From Teichococcus oryzae (GTDB lineage Bacteria; Pseudomonadota; Alphaproteobacteria; Acetobacterales; Acetobacteraceae): a stretch of 64,000 bases of DNA. The notes below the pieces were generated by a model. That model did not search any database and was not told the DNA's origin. It saw only the letters and a program-made list of their open reading frames with translations. Every line of letters starts with the position of its first letter. Position 1 is the stretch's first letter. A program made the translations under genes and the position numbers. The stretch spans positions 682,001-746,000 of the forward strand of contig NZ_VUKA01000001.1 in NCBI RefSeq assembly GCF_008386565.1, written 5' to 3'. Of this stretch, positions 28,444-39,976 are shown in pieces.

Positions 28444-29739
28444 TCAGACTCGTTCCCGAAGCCAGTTTACGAATCGAGCAAATCGACCAAAACCACGTTC
28501 TGGAGCGGGATCTATATCAATCAGGGGGCGACCTTCGCCCGTGCCCCAGGCAACGAGGCCAAGCGTTGTCGCGAAATCGGGACCTTGTGCAGCTTCCGGT
28601 AAACCGCGCACAAAACCGGGACGGCCGAGGCGCACGGGACGGTCCAAAATCTGTGCCGCCATTTCGCGCAATCCGACGAGCTGGCTGGCGCCGCCCGTCA
28701 GCACCACGCGGGCGCCGGCCTCGCGGCCAAGCGCCGCGGCTTCCAGCCGGTCACGCACCAGTTCCAGCGTTTCCTCGATTCGCGGCCGGATGATGTTGAC
28801 CACCGTGCTGCGCGGCACGCTGACGAGGGGATCCTCGTCCTCGCCAACCTGCGGCACCATGACCATGGTCTTGGCATCGTCGCCGCCCTGCAGCGCGCAT
28901 CCATCCAGGATCTTGATGCGCTCGGCCTGTGCGATCGGCGTGGCGAGGCCGCGTGCCAGGTCGTTGGTCACCTGCCATCCACCGACCGGAATCTGCGAGG
29001 TATGCAACAGGTGCCCTTCGCCATAGACGGCGATGCTGGTGGTGCCGCCGCCCAGATCCACCACCGTGGCGCCAAGCTGCCGTTCATCCTCCACCAGCAC
29101 CGACAAGGCGGCGGCGAAGGGCGCGGACACCAGTTCCTCGACCTCCAGGTCGCAGTGGCTGAGGCAGATGCCCAGATTGCGCAGCGCGCTGGAGGCGGAA
29201 TCCACAAGATGCAGATGCGCCGTCAGCGTCTCGCATTCCATGCCGCGCGGGTCCGGCACGCCGGGTGTCGCGTCGATGGTGAAGCCGAGATTGGTGGCGT
29301 GCACCGTTTCACGGCCTTCCTCCGCGGCGCGGCGGCGGCCCTCGGCCAGCACCGCGCGCAGATCGGCATCCGTCACCGCGCGGCCGCCGATCGGCCATTG
29401 GATGTTCATCAGGCGGGAAGCGGGCTGGCCGCAGGACAGGTTGACGATTGCGCCCGAGAGTTTCAGCTCGGCGGCTTCCTCCGCCTGGGCCACGGCGGCG
29501 CGGATGCATTGTTCCGCTTCCTGCAATTCAACGATGTTGCCGCCCTTGATCCCGCGCGCGCGCTGCCAGCCGCAACCCAGGATCCGGGCCTGGCCATCGG
29601 CCTCCACCCTGGCGATCAGGCAGACAACCTTGCTGCTGCCGATGTCGAGCACGCCGTAAGGCCCGCTGCGGGCGCGCCGCCGCCGCGCCACGGGGGTGGA
29701 CAATTCGGGAGGCGGCATCAGGCGTTGCACCGGCATCAT
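28444..29739 (-). CDS. ftsA: Cell division protein FtsA
   Basis: A 431-residue actin-like ATPase tethering FtsZ to the membrane. The ATPase phosphate loops are visible: [18 protein letters not shown] (about 28-45), [20 protein letters not shown] (about 214-233) and [17 protein letters not shown] (about 353-369). The 1C insertion domain lies between residues about 95 and 180. The C-terminus [14 protein letters not shown] is an amphipathic membrane-targeting helix. The start overlaps the ftsQ stop (ATGA); two adjacent Met codons leave the exact start open by one residue. An Arg-rich N-terminal extension of about 25 residues precedes the core. Confidence 0.96.
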   Translation of the reverse strand: MMPVQRLMPPPELSTPVARRRRARSGPYGVLDIGSSKVVCLIARVEADGQARILGCGWQRARGIKGGNIVELQEAEQCIRAAVAQAEEAAELKLSGAIVNLSCGQPASRLMNIQWPIGGRAVTDADLRAVLAEGRRRAAEEGRETVHATNLGFTIDATPGVPDPRGMECETLTAHLHLVDSASSALRNLGICLSHCDLEVEELVSAPFAAALSVLVEDERQLGATVVDLGGGTTSIAVYGEGHLLHTSQIPVGGWQVTNDLARGLATPIAQAERIKILDGCALQGGDDAKTMVMVPQVGEDEDPLVSVPRSTVVNIIRPRIEETLELVRDRLEAAALGREAGARVVLTGGASQLVGLREMAAQILDRPVRLGRPGFVRGLPEAAQGPDFATTLGLVAWGTGEGRPLIDIDPAPERGFGRFARFVNWLRERV

Positions 29740-30644
29740 CCGCGGCTGCTCCCCCGGCGCGCCTTGACGGGCTCGGCTTCCTCCGGCTGCGGCTGCTGCC
29801 GAACAACCAGACGGTCAGGCATGCGCATGTCGATGGCGACCAATGTGCGGTCCATCAGGGCGCTGGAGCGCTGCAATTCGCCCAGCCGGCGGATCGCCGC
29901 GTCCTCATGCCCTTCCGGCAGCAGCACATCGGTGCCGTTGTGCAGCCGGAGGTTCCAGCGGCGCTGGCTGACATAAACCAGCGCCTGCACGCGGCGCTGC
30001 ACCTCGGGCTCCGCCTTCAGCGCATCATACAGCGCGCCGCCCATCTTCTGCGCGCCATCGCCGACCAGGAGCGGCAGCGGCCCGAAGGCGTCCAGGGTTT
30101 CGGCGGTGACCACCCGGCCTTCGCGGTCAACAATGGCGAAGCGGTTGTCGTGCTGCCAGATGGCGAAGGGCTGCCGCTCCCGGAGGGTGATGAGGATGTC
30201 GCCGGACAGATGCCGCTGCACCTCCGCTTCCTCGATCCAGGCGATGCTTTCCAGCCGCGCCTTCACCTGAGTGGGCGAGAAGGCAAGCAGGGGCTGCCCG
30301 CGGCCGGTGCCGATGGCGGTGCGGATCAGCTCGCGCGGCGTGTTCTGCTGGCCGCGAACCACAATGTCGCCAACGGTGAGGCCCGCCTCGGCGGCGATGC
30401 CGGCCACGCCCTGGCCGAGCCATGCGAAGCGGCCGGCCGGATCCAGCGCCGCGACGGCGACAACGCCGGCGCCCAGGCAACAGGCGCCCGCCGCACCCAT
30501 CAGGACCGGGCGCAGATATGGCCGCTGCCGCCGCAGCCAAAGGCGTAGCGCATTGGGCCGCTGCGCCGCGCGCTGCGGCGCGCGGCCATCCTGAGAAAGG
30601 CGCGTGCGTTCCCCGGATTGCAGCCGTGTCGGACTACGGGCCAT
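29736..30644 (-). CDS. ftsQ: Cell division protein FtsQ
   Basis: A 302-residue bitopic division protein that forms the FtsQLB core regulating septal synthesis. It has an Arg-rich cytoplasmic N-terminus of about 45 residues, one membrane helix ([22 protein letters not shown], about residues 46-67), then a POTRA domain ([24 protein letters not shown]...). The FtsQ beta domain follows ([39 protein letters not shown]). The tail is charged. It overlaps ddl upstream by 11 bp and ftsA downstream by 3-4 bp, so all three are translated in series. Confidence 0.95.
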   Translation of the reverse strand: MARSPTRLQSGERTRLSQDGRAPQRAAQRPNALRLWLRRQRPYLRPVLMGAAGACCLGAGVVAVAALDPAGRFAWLGQGVAGIAAEAGLTVGDIVVRGQQNTPRELIRTAIGTGRGQPLLAFSPTQVKARLESIAWIEEAEVQRHLSGDILITLRERQPFAIWQHDNRFAIVDREGRVVTAETLDAFGPLPLLVGDGAQKMGGALYDALKAEPEVQRRVQALVYVSQRRWNLRLHNGTDVLLPEGHEDAAIRRLGELQRSSALMDRTLVAIDMRMPDRLVVRQQPQPEEAEPVKARRGSSRG

Positions 30645-31545
30645 GGCGAGCCTCCTGCACCATCCAGGCGCAAAGCGCCGCGAAACCGATGCCGCAATAG
30701 GCGGCCTGCTCCGGCACCAGGCTGGTCGGCGTCATGCCGGGCTGGGTGTTCACCTCCAGCAGAACCAGGCGGCCGGTGCTGTCGTCGTAGCGGAAATCGG
30801 AACGTGTCACGCCGCGGCAGCCCAGTGCCTGATGCGCGCGCAGCGCCGCGTCCTTCGCAGCCTCGGCGACCCTGTCGGGAAGCTCGGCCGGCAGGGTGTG
30901 CTGGCTGCCGCCAGCGGCGTATTTCGCGTCGTAGTCGTAGAAGACGTGGCCGGTGCCGATCTCCGTCACCACCAGCGGGCGGCTTCCCATCACGGCGACG
31001 GTCAGCTCGCGGCCGGGAATGTATTCCTCCGCCATGACCTGCCCGCCGAAGCGCCAGTTGCGCGCGATGGTTTCACGGCGGTTGTCGCCCGCCCTGATGA
31101 TCTCGACGCCAACCGACGATCCTTCGTTCACCGGCTTCACCACATAGGGGCGGGGCAGGGGATCGGCGGCTTCGAGCTCCTCCGGCGACACCAGGCGATG
31201 CTCCGCCAGCGGCAGGCCATGCGCCGCGAACACGGCCTTCGCCGCGGCCTTGTCCATCGCCACCGAGGAAGCCCGCACGCCGGAATGCGTGTAAGGGATG
31301 CCCAGCCAGTCCAGCACGCCCTGAATGCAGCCATCCTCGCCGAAGGGCCCATGCAGGGCGTTGAACACCACATCGGGCTTCGCCTGCCGCAACAGGGCGA
31401 TCAACGCGCCCAGATCCTCGGTCACTTCAACCGGAGTGACATCGAAGCCGGCCTCGCGCAGCGCGGCGGTCACGCCGCGGCCGGTGGAAAGCGAAACCTC
31501 GCGCTCCGATGAGAATCCGCCCTGCAGCACCGCGACATGGGTCAT
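30634..31545 (-). CDS. ddl: D-alanine--D-alanine ligase
   Basis: A 303-residue ATP-grasp enzyme producing the D-Ala-D-Ala dipeptide for MurF. The start at 31543-31545 gives [20 protein letters not shown], with the conserved G-G-x-S-x-E-x-x-V-S. Further motifs are [55 protein letters not shown] (ATP-grasp lysine), and the metal/phosphate motif [20 protein letters not shown]. The start overlaps the murB stop as ATGA. Length is typical of DdlB-type enzymes located in dcw clusters. Confidence 0.97.
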   Translation of the reverse strand: MTHVAVLQGGFSSEREVSLSTGRGVTAALREAGFDVTPVEVTEDLGALIALLRQAKPDVVFNALHGPFGEDGCIQGVLDWLGIPYTHSGVRASSVAMDKAAAKAVFAAHGLPLAEHRLVSPEELEAADPLPRPYVVKPVNEGSSVGVEIIRAGDNRRETIARNWRFGGQVMAEEYIPGRELTVAVMGSRPLVVTEIGTGHVFYDYDAKYAAGGSQHTLPAELPDRVAEAAKDAALRAHQALGCRGVTRSDFRYDDSTGRLVLLEVNTQPGMTPTSLVPEQAAYCGIGFAALCAWMVQEARHGP

Positions 31546-32453
31546 GCCGCCACCTCCCCGATGCGTCGGATTTCCCATTCCAGCGTGACACCCGATCTTG
31601 CCGCCACCCGGCTGCGCACCGCTTCGCCCAGCCCTTCAAGATCGGCGGCGCTTGCCCTACCGAGATTGAGCAGGAAGTTGCAATGCTTTTCCGACACCTG
31701 CGCATCGCCAATCCGCAATCCGCGGCAGCCGGCGCCGTCGATCAGCGCCCAGGCCTTGGCATCGGGCGGATTCTTGAAGGTCGAGCCGCCGGTGCGGGCG
31801 CGCACCGGCTGGGCTTCCTCGCGCGCCGCGCGGATCTCCGCCATGCGGGCGGCGATGGCGGAAGCATCTCCCGCCAGCGCGCGGAAGCGGGCGCGGGTGA
31901 CGATGCCCTGTTGCGGCAGAACGGCGCGGCGATAGGCGAAGCCCAGCTCGGCGGCAGGCAGGCGGACCAGGCCGGCGGGCGTCGCGATCTCCGCCCAGTC
32001 GAGAACATCCTTGAGCTCGCGGCCATAGGCCCCGGCATTCATGGCGACGGCGCCGCCGATGCTGCCTGGAATGCCGCACAGGAACTCCAGCCCCGCCAGC
32101 CCGGCCGCCGCCGCGTGCTCCGCCACCGTCGCATCCAGCGCTGCGGCGCCGGCGACAATGCCATCCGCCTCCACCGAGATGTCGGAAAAGCCGCGTGCCA
32201 GCTTGACGACGATGCCGCGCACGCCGCCATCACGCACCAGCAGGTTGGAGGCGGCGCCGATCACCGTCACCGGCATGGCGGATGGCCGGTCCCGCAGCAG
32301 GAGCAGAAGGTCATCGACATCGGCGGGGCGCACCAGCCATTCCGCCGGGCCGCCGGTGCGGAACCAGGTGAAGGGCGCGAGCGGCGCCGCTGCCTGGACG
32401 CGGCCCCGCAGCGGCGGGAGGCTTTGTGGAAACTCCTCCGCCATGCGGCTCAC
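31542..32453 (-). CDS. murB: UDP-N-acetylenolpyruvoylglucosamine reductase MurB
   Basis: A 303-residue FAD enzyme that reduces UDP-GlcNAc-enolpyruvate to UDP-MurNAc. I use the GTG at 32453: it overlaps the murC stop as GTGA and has GGGAGG at good spacing, unlike the ATG three codons later. FAD-binding features are [18 protein letters not shown] and [20 protein letters not shown]. The substrate site is [20 protein letters not shown]. The catalytic Ser lies in TGGSTFKNP and the Glu in LEWEIRRIG, near the C-terminus. The [10 protein letters not shown] segment shows the short loop of type II MurB. Confidence 0.96.
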   Translation of the reverse strand: MSRMAEEFPQSLPPLRGRVQAAAPLAPFTWFRTGGPAEWLVRPADVDDLLLLLRDRPSAMPVTVIGAASNLLVRDGGVRGIVVKLARGFSDISVEADGIVAGAAALDATVAEHAAAAGLAGLEFLCGIPGSIGGAVAMNAGAYGRELKDVLDWAEIATPAGLVRLPAAELGFAYRRAVLPQQGIVTRARFRALAGDASAIAARMAEIRAAREEAQPVRARTGGSTFKNPPDAKAWALIDGAGCRGLRIGDAQVSEKHCNFLLNLGRASAADLEGLGEAVRSRVAARSGVTLEWEIRRIGEVAA

Positions 32454-33886
32454 CGGGCCCCTCCCGCGCGGCGCGGGCCGCGCGGCGCCAGCGCTTGCAG
32501 CTGCTCCGGCAGCGCATGCGCCCAGGCGGTGATGTTGCCGGCGCCAAGGCAGACCACGTAATCGCCCGGCTTGGCGATGGCGTTGATCATTTCCGGCAGG
32601 CTGTCGGGGCCCGGCAGCGGCACGACGCTGCGATGGCCATGCGCGCGCAGCCCATCCACCAGGGCATCGCGGTCGGCGCCCGGGATCGGCTGTTCCCCCG
32701 CGGCATAGACATCGGCCACGATCACCGTGCCGGCGTCGTTCATGCACTGGCAGAATTCTTCGAAAAGCTGCTTGAGGCGCGAATAGCGGTGCGGCTGCAC
32801 CACGGCGATGACATCCCGCGCGCCCGCCTGCCGGGCCGCCTTCAGCACGGCGGCGATTTCCACCGGATGGTGGCCATAGTCGTCGATGATCTGCACGCCG
32901 TTGGATTCGCCCACCCGGGTGAAGCGCCGCTTCACGCCCTTGAAGCCGGCCAGCGCCGAGCGGATCGTGGCTTCGTCGATGTCCATCTCGATGCCGACGG
33001 CGATGGCGGCCAGGGCGTTCTGCACATTGTGCTGGCCGAGCATCGGCAGGCGCATCGGCTTCATCGCGCGGCTGCGGCCCGTGGCGCGGTCCTGCACCGT
33101 CACCTCGAAGGTGGCGCCCATGCGGTCGGTGATCAGACGCTCGGCGCGCACATCCGCCTGCGGCGAGAAGCCATAGGTGATCAGCCGCCGGTCCAGATGC
33201 GGGATCATGGCCTGGACATTGGGATGGTCGGCGCACAGAACCGCGAAGCCGTAGAAGGGGATGTTGCCGACGAACTGGGCGTAGCCCTGCTTCATCGCCT
33301 CCTCGGTGCCCCAATGGTCCAGATGCTCGGCATCCATGTTGGTCACGACGGCGGCGACAGCGGGCAGGCGCAGGAAGGAGCCATCGCTCTCATCCGCCTC
33401 CACCACCATCCAGTCGCCGGCGCCAAGGCGGGTATTGGTGCCATAGGCATTGACGATACCGCCATTGATCACGGTCGGATCGAGCTTCGCCCCTTCCAGC
33501 ACGGTGGCCACGAGGGAGGTGGTGGTGGTCTTGCCATGCGTGCCGCCAATGGCGATGCCCCATTTCAGGCGCATCAGCTCGGCCAGCATCTCGGCGCGGC
33601 GCACCACCGGGATGAGGCGCTGGCGGGCGGCCACCACCTCGGGGTTGTCGCGCTTCACCGCAGTGGAAGTGACCACGACCTGCGCGGCGCCGAGATTGGC
33701 CCCGTCATGCCCCACCATCACGGAAATGCCGGCATGGCGCAGCCGCTCGACATTGTAGCCTTCGGCGATGTCGCTGCCCTGCACCTGGTAGCCGAGATTG
33801 TGCAGGACCTCGGCGATGCCCGACATGCCGATGCCGCCGATGCCGACGAAGTGGATGGGACCGATATTGAGCGGCAGGGCGCGCAT
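32450..33886 (-). CDS. murC: UDP-N-acetylmuramate--L-alanine ligase MurC
   Basis: A 478-residue cytoplasmic Mur ligase adding L-Ala to UDP-MurNAc with ATP. Domain 1 has [20 protein letters not shown] (about 11-30), the central domain has the P-loop [20 protein letters not shown], and later features are [32 protein letters not shown] and [18 protein letters not shown]. The C-terminal domain has [17 protein letters not shown]. The start at 33884-33886 follows the murG stop by one base; the in-frame region upstream lies inside murG and lacks MurC similarity. Confidence 0.97.
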   Translation of the reverse strand: MRALPLNIGPIHFVGIGGIGMSGIAEVLHNLGYQVQGSDIAEGYNVERLRHAGISVMVGHDGANLGAAQVVVTSTAVKRDNPEVVAARQRLIPVVRRAEMLAELMRLKWGIAIGGTHGKTTTTSLVATVLEGAKLDPTVINGGIVNAYGTNTRLGAGDWMVVEADESDGSFLRLPAVAAVVTNMDAEHLDHWGTEEAMKQGYAQFVGNIPFYGFAVLCADHPNVQAMIPHLDRRLITYGFSPQADVRAERLITDRMGATFEVTVQDRATGRSRAMKPMRLPMLGQHNVQNALAAIAVGIEMDIDEATIRSALAGFKGVKRRFTRVGESNGVQIIDDYGHHPVEIAAVLKAARQAGARDVIAVVQPHRYSRLKQLFEEFCQCMNDAGTVIVADVYAAGEQPIPGADRDALVDGLRAHGHRSVVPLPGPDSLPEMINAIAKPGDYVVCLGAGNITAWAHALPEQLQALAPRGPRRAGGAR

Positions 33887-33887
33887 T

Positions 33888-35000
33888 CTACGAAGCTTCC
33901 TGAAACCGGCGCGCTTCCGCGCGGGAGAGAACGAGGTCGGCGAGGCGTGACGCCGCATCGGGCGCGGCGAGGCTGGCGGCGGCGGCGGCGGCGCGCGCCA
34001 GTTCCTCCGGCGCGTTGAGCATGCGCTCCAGGGCAGTGGCAAGGGCAGGCGGCGTGAACTCCGACTGCTTCATCGGCGCCGCGCCGCCGAATTTCGCCAG
34101 GGCGCGCGCATTGGCGCTCTGGTGATCGTCGATGGCGTGCGGCAGCGGCACCAGAATGGCGGGACGGCCGGCGCAGGCCAGTTCGGCGATGGTGGAAGCG
34201 CCGGCGCGCGCGATCACCAGATGCGCCGTGTCGTAGAGCCCGGCAACATCGCCGAAGAACGGCGCCAGCTGGGCGGGAATGCCAAGCTGCTCATAGGCCG
34301 CGCGCACCGGCGGCAGATCCTCGGCCCGGCATTGCTGCACCACGGAAAGCCGCCCCCGCAGCGGAGCCGGCAGCAGGGCGATGGCGGCGGGCACCACCTC
34401 GGAGAAGATGCGCGCGCCGAGGCTGCCGCCCAGCACCAGCAGGCGTAGCGGACCCTGCGGCACCACGAAGCCATGCCCGGCCAGCGCCGCCAGCGCCGGC
34501 CGGACCGGATTGCCGATCACCTCGCTATGCGTCCCGGATGGCACGCGGCTGGTTTCGGCGAAGGACAGCGCCAGCACGTCGGCGCCGCGCGCCAGCAGGC
34601 GGTTGGCGCGGCCGAGCACGGCGTTCTGCTCGTGCAGCACCAGGACCGGCCGGCCGCTGAGGCTGCGCGCCGCCAGCATGGGCGCGACGGAGGGGTAGCC
34701 GCCGAAGCCCACCACGGCGCGCGGGCGCAGCCGGCGCAGCACGTTGCGCGCCTGCAGCGTGCCGGCCGCCATGCCCATCGCGCCCAGCGCCGCCCGCTTC
34801 AGGCCGCGCCCAGCGAGGCCGGCGCCCTTCAGCACGAAGCGCTCGGCATTGGTGAAGGCCGGGCTGGCATAATCGGCGCTGCGCGCATCGGTCATCAGCG
34901 CGATCTCATGGCCACGGCGCAGCAGCTCCGCGGCCAGCGCCTCGGCCGGAAAGAAATGTCCGCCGGTGCCGCCGGCGGCGATGACGATCGGCGCGCTCAC
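33888..35000 (-). CDS. murG: MurG glycosyltransferase (lipid II synthesis)
   Basis: A 370-residue peripheral inner-membrane glycosyltransferase (GT28) adding GlcNAc to lipid I to make lipid II. Motifs are [20 protein letters not shown] (about residues 8-27), [33 protein letters not shown] and [18 protein letters not shown]. The UDP-GlcNAc site is [20 protein letters not shown] followed by [14 protein letters not shown]. The GTG start (34998-35000) overlaps the ftsW stop as GTGA. Confidence 0.97.
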   Translation of the reverse strand: MSAPIVIAAGGTGGHFFPAEALAAELLRRGHEIALMTDARSADYASPAFTNAERFVLKGAGLAGRGLKRAALGAMGMAAGTLQARNVLRRLRPRAVVGFGGYPSVAPMLAARSLSGRPVLVLHEQNAVLGRANRLLARGADVLALSFAETSRVPSGTHSEVIGNPVRPALAALAGHGFVVPQGPLRLLVLGGSLGARIFSEVVPAAIALLPAPLRGRLSVVQQCRAEDLPPVRAAYEQLGIPAQLAPFFGDVAGLYDTAHLVIARAGASTIAELACAGRPAILVPLPHAIDDHQSANARALAKFGGAAPMKQSEFTPPALATALERMLNAPEELARAAAAAASLAAPDAASRLADLVLSRAEARRFQEAS

Positions 35001-36121
35001 GCCGCGTCCGTCCGCATCAGGCGGCGCCGTGTCAATGCCAGCAGCATGCCCATGCCCAGCGCCACGGCCACCACGGAGGAGCCGCCATAGGAGATGAAGG
35101 GCAGCGTCATGCCCTTGGTCGGGATCAGGTGAAGGGTGGAGGCCATGTTGATGAAGGCCTGCAGGCCGAACTGCGTCAGCAGGCCCGTGGCGCTGAGGAT
35201 GATGAACATGTCCTTCTCGCCCAGCAGGCGCAGCAGGCCGCGCAGCACGATGAAGCCGAACACCGCCAGGATCAGCAGGCAGATCGCCAGCCCGAACTCC
35301 TCGCCGGCCACGGCGAAAACGAAATCGGCATGGGCATCGGGCAGCAGGCCCTTCAGCCGTCCCTCGCCGGGGCCGACGCCGAGCATGCCGCCATGGCCGA
35401 AGGCCTCCATCGCGATGGTGACCTGATAGGTATCGCCCGACTCAGGATTGAGGAAGCGGTCGATGCGGGACCGGAAATGCGGCAGCGCGAAATAGGCCGC
35501 GATGCCACCCAGCACGCCGCTCGCGCCGCAGGCGGCGACGACCATCATGTTGATGCCGGACACGAAAAGCTGGGCGCAGAACACCGCGCCGACGACGATC
35601 AGCATGCCCATGTCCGGCTGCTTGACCAGCACGCCAGCCACCAGCAGGAACAGGAAGCAGGCCGCGACGGTGGCGCGCCAGCCGATCGAGCGGGTTTCGG
35701 ACAGCAGCCAGGCCGCGACCACGGCGAAGCAGGGCTTCAGGAACTCGGAAGGCTGGATGGTCATGCCGGGCAGGTGCAGCCAGCGGCGCGCGCCCTTGAT
35801 CTCGACGCCCATGTAGAGGGTGGCCGCCGTCATGAACAGGGCGCCACCGAAGCCGATCAGCGCCAGGCGCCGGACCTGCCTCACCGGCAGCAGCGAGATC
35901 ACCACGATCACGCCGACCGAGACGGCCAGGAAGAACACCTGCTTGAGGATGAACAGGTCGCGCGAGGACGCGCCGATGCGCTCCGCGACGCCTGGGCTGG
36001 CCGCCAGGAGCATGACATAGCCGAAGCCGACCAGCATCATCAGCGCCGCCAGCGTCCAGCGATCCACCGTCCACCACCAGCGCCCCAGCACGGAGGTATC
36101 AGCGCGCGAGAGAGCCATCAC
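34997..36121 (-). CDS. ftsW: FtsW septal peptidoglycan polymerase (SEDS)
   Basis: A 374-residue SEDS-family glycosyltransferase with about ten membrane helices that polymerises lipid II at the septum with its partner FtsI. Motifs include FGYVMLLAASPGVAERIG in the first helix and loop, ALIGFGGALFMTAATLYMGVEIKGARRWLHLPGMTIQPSEF (the K/R-G-A-x-R-W-L and Q-P-S-E-x family marker), and PDAHADFVFAVAGEEFGL, which contains the conserved Asp region. The last part is MTLPFISYGGSSVVAVALGMG. The start is GTG 36121 (overlapping the murD stop) or the ATG one codon later. Confidence 0.96.
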   Translation of the reverse strand: MMALSRADTSVLGRWWWTVDRWTLAALMMLVGFGYVMLLAASPGVAERIGASSRDLFILKQVFFLAVSVGVIVVISLLPVRQVRRLALIGFGGALFMTAATLYMGVEIKGARRWLHLPGMTIQPSEFLKPCFAVVAAWLLSETRSIGWRATVAACFLFLLVAGVLVKQPDMGMLIVVGAVFCAQLFVSGINMMVVAACGASGVLGGIAAYFALPHFRSRIDRFLNPESGDTYQVTIAMEAFGHGGMLGVGPGEGRLKGLLPDAHADFVFAVAGEEFGLAICLLILAVFGFIVLRGLLRLLGEKDMFIILSATGLLTQFGLQAFINMASTLHLIPTKGMTLPFISYGGSSVVAVALGMGMLLALTRRRLMRTDAA

Positions 36122-37506
36122 TCCATCTCCGGCAAGCTGGCCACAAGGGCGCGGAACCTGTCGCCGCGCGCATCGAAGCCGGTGAACTGGTCAAAGGACG
36201 CGCAGGCGGGCGACAGCAGCACCACCTTCACGCCCAGGCGCCGCGCCGCGGCGAGGGCGGCGGGCAGGGCCGCTTCCAGCGTGCCGGCGATCTCGTTCGG
36301 CACGTTGTGCGTGGACAATGTGGCGGAGAATTCCTCCGCGCACTGGCCGATCAGCACGCCATGGGCGATGCGGCGGAACAGGGGGCCAAGGCCCTCGATG
36401 CCGCCCGCCTTCGGAACGCCGCCGCCGATCCACACCACGCTGTCATAGCTGGCCAGCGCGCGTTCCGTGCTGTCGGCATTGGTGGCCTTGCTGTCATTGA
36501 CGAACAGGATGCCGCCGCGTTCCCCCACGCGCTCCTGCCGGTGCGGCAAGCCGGGGAAGGAGCGCAGCCCGGCGGCGATGACCCCGCGCGGCAGGCCGAG
36601 GGCCAGCACGATGGCGGCGGCGGCGGCCGCGTTCTGCGCGTTGTGGCTGCCGGGCAAGGCGGGGGCCGCATCGAGATCGGCCAGCAACCCTTCGGCGTCA
36701 CGCAGCGCCCGGCCTTCCGCCCAGATGCCGCCTGGCCGCGACGCGAGGCCCGAGACCGGCACCACCCGCGCCGCCCGGCCCCGCGCGAAGGCGGCGCCGG
36801 ATGCGTCATCCATCCCGATCACCGCGACATCGCCCGCCTGCTGCCGGTCGAACACATGCGCCTTGGCGGCGGCATAGCCTTCCATGCCGCCATGCCGGTC
36901 GAGATGGTCGGGCGACAGGTTCAGCACCGCCGCCACGTCGAAGCGCAGCGATTGCAGCCGTTCCAGCATGTAGCTGGACATCTCCAGCACATAAACGCCG
37001 TCATCGCCCAGCAGGTCCAGCCCGAGCGCCGCCGGCCCCAGATTGCCGCCGACCTCCGCGACACGGCCGGCGGAGCGCAGCAGGTGATGAACCAGTGCGG
37101 TGGTGGTGGACTTGCCGTTGGTGCCGGTGATGCCCACGAAGCGCGCGCGGCTGCCGCTTGCGCGCACGGCACGGAACAGCAGCTCGGCGTCGCACAACAC
37201 GGGCACGCCGGCGGCGCGCGCGGCAGCGGCGGCAGGGTGCGCGCTTGGCCGGATGTGCGGAATGCCCGGGGAAAGCAGCAGCGTATCGAACGGAAAGCCG
37301 GGCCGCGCGGCGGGATCGCCGACCGGCAGGCCTGCGGCGGCGGCGGCGGCGCGCGCAGCCTCGCCATCATCCCAGCACAGAACATCCGCGCCCCAGCCGC
37401 GCAGCCGGGCGGCGGCCGGCAGCCCGGCCTTGCCCAGCCCGACCACGGCGATGCGCTGCCCGGCGAAAGGCCGGAAGGCGGCGGCAAGGGGAGCGGCGTT
37501 CTGCAT
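36118..37506 (-). CDS. murD: UDP-N-acetylmuramoylalanine--D-glutamate ligase MurD
   Basis: A 462-residue Mur ligase adding D-Glu. Domain 1 has IAVVGLGKAGLPAAARLRGW and LLLSPGIPHIRPSAHP. The P-loop is FVGITGTNGKSTTTALVHHL (about residues 112-131), followed by LNLSPDHLDRHGGMEGYAAAK (metal and carbamylated-lysine region). The C-terminal domain has LPHRQERVGERGGILFVNDSKATN, with the D-S-K-A-T-N motif specific for MurD. The ATG (37504-37506) overlaps the mraY stop as ATGA. Confidence 0.97.
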   Translation of the reverse strand: MQNAAPLAAAFRPFAGQRIAVVGLGKAGLPAAARLRGWGADVLCWDDGEAARAAAAAAGLPVGDPAARPGFPFDTLLLSPGIPHIRPSAHPAAAAARAAGVPVLCDAELLFRAVRASGSRARFVGITGTNGKSTTTALVHHLLRSAGRVAEVGGNLGPAALGLDLLGDDGVYVLEMSSYMLERLQSLRFDVAAVLNLSPDHLDRHGGMEGYAAAKAHVFDRQQAGDVAVIGMDDASGAAFARGRAARVVPVSGLASRPGGIWAEGRALRDAEGLLADLDAAPALPGSHNAQNAAAAAAIVLALGLPRGVIAAGLRSFPGLPHRQERVGERGGILFVNDSKATNADSTERALASYDSVVWIGGGVPKAGGIEGLGPLFRRIAHGVLIGQCAEEFSATLSTHNVPNEIAGTLEAALPAALAAARRLGVKVVLLSPACASFDQFTGFDARGDRFRALVASLPEME

Positions 37507-38594
37507 CAGCGGATCTTCAGCGTCGACAGGCCGACCAGCGCCAGGATCATGGCGATGATCCAGAAGCGGATGACGATGGTGGGCTCGGCCCATCCCTTCT
37601 TCTCGAAATGATGGTGCAGCGGCGCCATCAGGAACACGCGCCGGCCGGTGCGCTTGAACCAGAAGACCTGGATCATGACGCTGACCGTCTCGACCACGAA
37701 CAGGCCGCCCACAATGGCCAGGACGATCTCGTGCTTGGTGGCGACCGCGACGCCGCCCAGCGCGCCGCCGAGCGACAGGCTGCCGGTATCACCCATGAAC
37801 ACCTTGGCCGGCGGCGCGTTGAACCACAGGAAGCCAAGCCCGGCGCCGATCATCGCGGAACAGAACACCGCGAGCTCCGAGGTGCCCGGCACGCCGTTCA
37901 GTTGCAGGTAGTCGGCGAAGACGCGGTTGCCGACCAGATAGGCGATCAGCGCGAACACCGCGGCGGCCAGCATCACCGGCACGATGGCCAGCCCGTCCAG
38001 GCCGTCCGTCAGGTTCACGGCGTTGGATGCGCCCATCATCACCAGCATCCCCACCAGCGGGAACAGGATGCCGAAATTGATCATCACGTCCTTGAAGAAA
38101 GGCAGCGCCAGGCGGTTGCTGATCGCATCCGGCATCAGCATGGTGATCCACACGGCCGCGACGAGCCCGGCGCCGGCCTGCACCGCGAGCTTCGCCTTGC
38201 CCGAAACGCCCTTGGTGTTGCGCTTCGTGACCTTCAGCCAGTCATCCCAGAAGCCGAGCAGGCCATACGCCACCGTCACCAGCATCACCGCCCAGATCAG
38301 GCCGCTGCGAAGATCGGCCCAGAGCAGGGTGGAACACAGCAGCCCCAGCAGGATCAGCACGCCGCCCATGGTGGGCGTGCCCTTCTTGGTCAGCAGATGA
38401 CCCTCGGGCCCGTCGGCGCGGATCGGCTGTCCGCCATTCTGGAAGGAACGCAGCCAGTTGATCACCGCCGGGCCGAGGAACAGGCTGATCATCAGCGCCG
38501 TCAGGCAGGCGGCTGCGGCCCGGAAGGTGGTGTAGCGAAACAGATTGAACAGGATGAACCCGTCCGCATAGCCGGACAGGAGATTGAAGATCAT
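37506..38594 (-). CDS. mraY: Phospho-N-acetylmuramoyl-pentapeptide transferase MraY
   Basis: A 362-residue integral membrane enzyme (ten helices) transferring phospho-MurNAc-pentapeptide to undecaprenyl phosphate, making lipid I. Family motifs are [21 protein letters not shown] (about 65-85), [20 protein letters not shown] (metal-binding D-D), [15 protein letters not shown] (N[11 protein letters not shown]) and [21 protein letters not shown]. The cytoplasmic histidine loop [24 protein letters not shown] lies near the C-terminus. It overlaps murF upstream by 4 bp. Confidence 0.98.
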   Translation of the reverse strand: MIFNLLSGYADGFILFNLFRYTTFRAAAACLTALMISLFLGPAVINWLRSFQNGGQPIRADGPEGHLLTKKGTPTMGGVLILLGLLCSTLLWADLRSGLIWAVMLVTVAYGLLGFWDDWLKVTKRNTKGVSGKAKLAVQAGAGLVAAVWITMLMPDAISNRLALPFFKDVMINFGILFPLVGMLVMMGASNAVNLTDGLDGLAIVPVMLAAAVFALIAYLVGNRVFADYLQLNGVPGTSELAVFCSAMIGAGLGFLWFNAPPAKVFMGDTGSLSLGGALGGVAVATKHEIVLAIVGGLFVVETVSVMIQVFWFKRTGRRVFLMAPLHHHFEKKGWAEPTIVIRFWIIAMILALVGLSTLKIR

Positions 38595-39976
38595 GTTGGC
38601 GCCCCTTCGCGCGCAGTCAGGGCGCGGACAATCACCGCCATGCGGCTGCCCAGCGACCCCTTCACCAGGATGGCATCGCCCGGGCGGATCGCCTGGCGCA
38701 CCAGCGGGGCCAGCGCGTCGCTGTTCTCCCGATGCGCGCCGCGCCGGTCCTCCGGTAGCGCGTCGTATAGGACGCGCATCTGCGGACCGCAGCAGAAGAC
38801 AAGATCGGCGGAGGCCAGAACATCGGGCAGCAGACCCGCATGCAATGCAGGACCGTATTCGCCCAGTTCGCGCATGTCGCCCAGCACGGCGATCCGCCGC
38901 CCCGCCTGCGCGCCCAGCACACCGAGCCCGGCGCGCATCGCCGCGGGCTGGCCGTTGTAGCTGTCGTCGATCAGCAGGGCGCTGCCGCCATCAAGCGCGA
39001 GGGTGACGCGGCCGCCACGGCCGGCACCGGGGCGAAAGCCATCCAGTGCCGCGACAGAGGCGGCGGGATCAACGCCGAGTGCGGATGCGACCGCCAGGGT
39101 GCCGCAGGCATTCACCGCCAGGTGGCGGCCGGGGGCGTCGATCCTCAGCGCGTGGATGCTGCCGCGGAAGGCGATGCGCGCCACGCCGGATTCCGCCGCG
39201 CCATCATAGGACAGCAGCCGCACTTCCGCCGCCGCATCCTGGCCGAAGCTCAGCACGGCGAGATTGGCCGCCTCCGCGCGGGCGAGCAGGCGAGGGAACA
39301 TGGCGGAATCGCGCGGCAGCACCACGGTGGAGCCGGCCGCGAGGCCTTGCATGATGTCGGCCTTCTCCTCGGCGATCTCCTCGATCGAGCCGAGATGGCC
39401 GATATGCGCCGCTTCCACCGTGGTGATGGCGGCGACGTGCGGCCGCGCCAGACGCGCCAGCGGCGCGATTTCGCCGCGATGGTTCATGCCGATCTCCAGC
39501 ACGCCGAACGCGGCATCGCGCGGCATGCGGGCCAGCGTCAGCGGCAGGCCCCAGTGATTGTTGTAGCTGGCAACCGCCGCATGCGTCGGACCCAGCGCGG
39601 ACAGCGCGTGCCGCAGCATCTCCTTGGTGGTGGTCTTGCCGACGCTGCCGGTGATGGCGGCGATGCGCGCCTGGCTGCGCGCCCGGCCCGCCGCGCCCAG
39701 CGCCTGCAACCCGGCCAGGGTTTCCCCCACGCGCAGCAGCGGCGCGCCGACGGCGACGCCGGGCGGATCGCGATCCACCATGGCCATCGCCGCGCCGCGC
39801 GCCAGCGCATCGGCGACGAAGTCATGGCCGTCCCGCGCATCGCGCAGCGCCACGAACAATTCGCCGGGCACGACGTTGCGGCTGTCGATGCCGACCGAAT
39901 GGATGGCGATGCCATCGGGGCACCGGCCCCCGGTGGCGTCCCGCAGCTCGGCGGCGGTCCAGAGCGGCGCGCTCAT
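38591..39976 (-). CDS. murF: UDP-MurNAc-tripeptide--D-Ala-D-Ala ligase MurF
   Basis: A 461-residue Mur ligase attaching D-Ala-D-Ala to the tripeptide. Motifs are [25 protein letters not shown] (N-terminal uridine-binding domain), P-loop [21 protein letters not shown] (about residues 107-127), and [18 protein letters not shown] with N-N-x-x-G-x-P. Then come [20 protein letters not shown], and [15 protein letters not shown] in the C-terminal domain. The ATG overlaps the murE stop (ATGA) and the stop overlaps the mraY start. Confidence 0.97.
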   Translation of the reverse strand: MSAPLWTAAELRDATGGRCPDGIAIHSVGIDSRNVVPGELFVALRDARDGHDFVADALARGAAMAMVDRDPPGVAVGAPLLRVGETLAGLQALGAAGRARSQARIAAITGSVGKTTTKEMLRHALSALGPTHAAVASYNNHWGLPLTLARMPRDAAFGVLEIGMNHRGEIAPLARLARPHVAAITTVEAAHIGHLGSIEEIAEEKADIMQGLAAGSTVVLPRDSAMFPRLLARAEAANLAVLSFGQDAAAEVRLLSYDGAAESGVARIAFRGSIHALRIDAPGRHLAVNACGTLAVASALGVDPAASVAALDGFRPGAGRGGRVTLALDGGSALLIDDSYNGQPAAMRAGLGVLGAQAGRRIAVLGDMRELGEYGPALHAGLLPDVLASADLVFCCGPQMRVLYDALPEDRRGAHRENSDALAPLVRQAIRPGDAILVKGSLGSRMAVIVRALTAREGAPT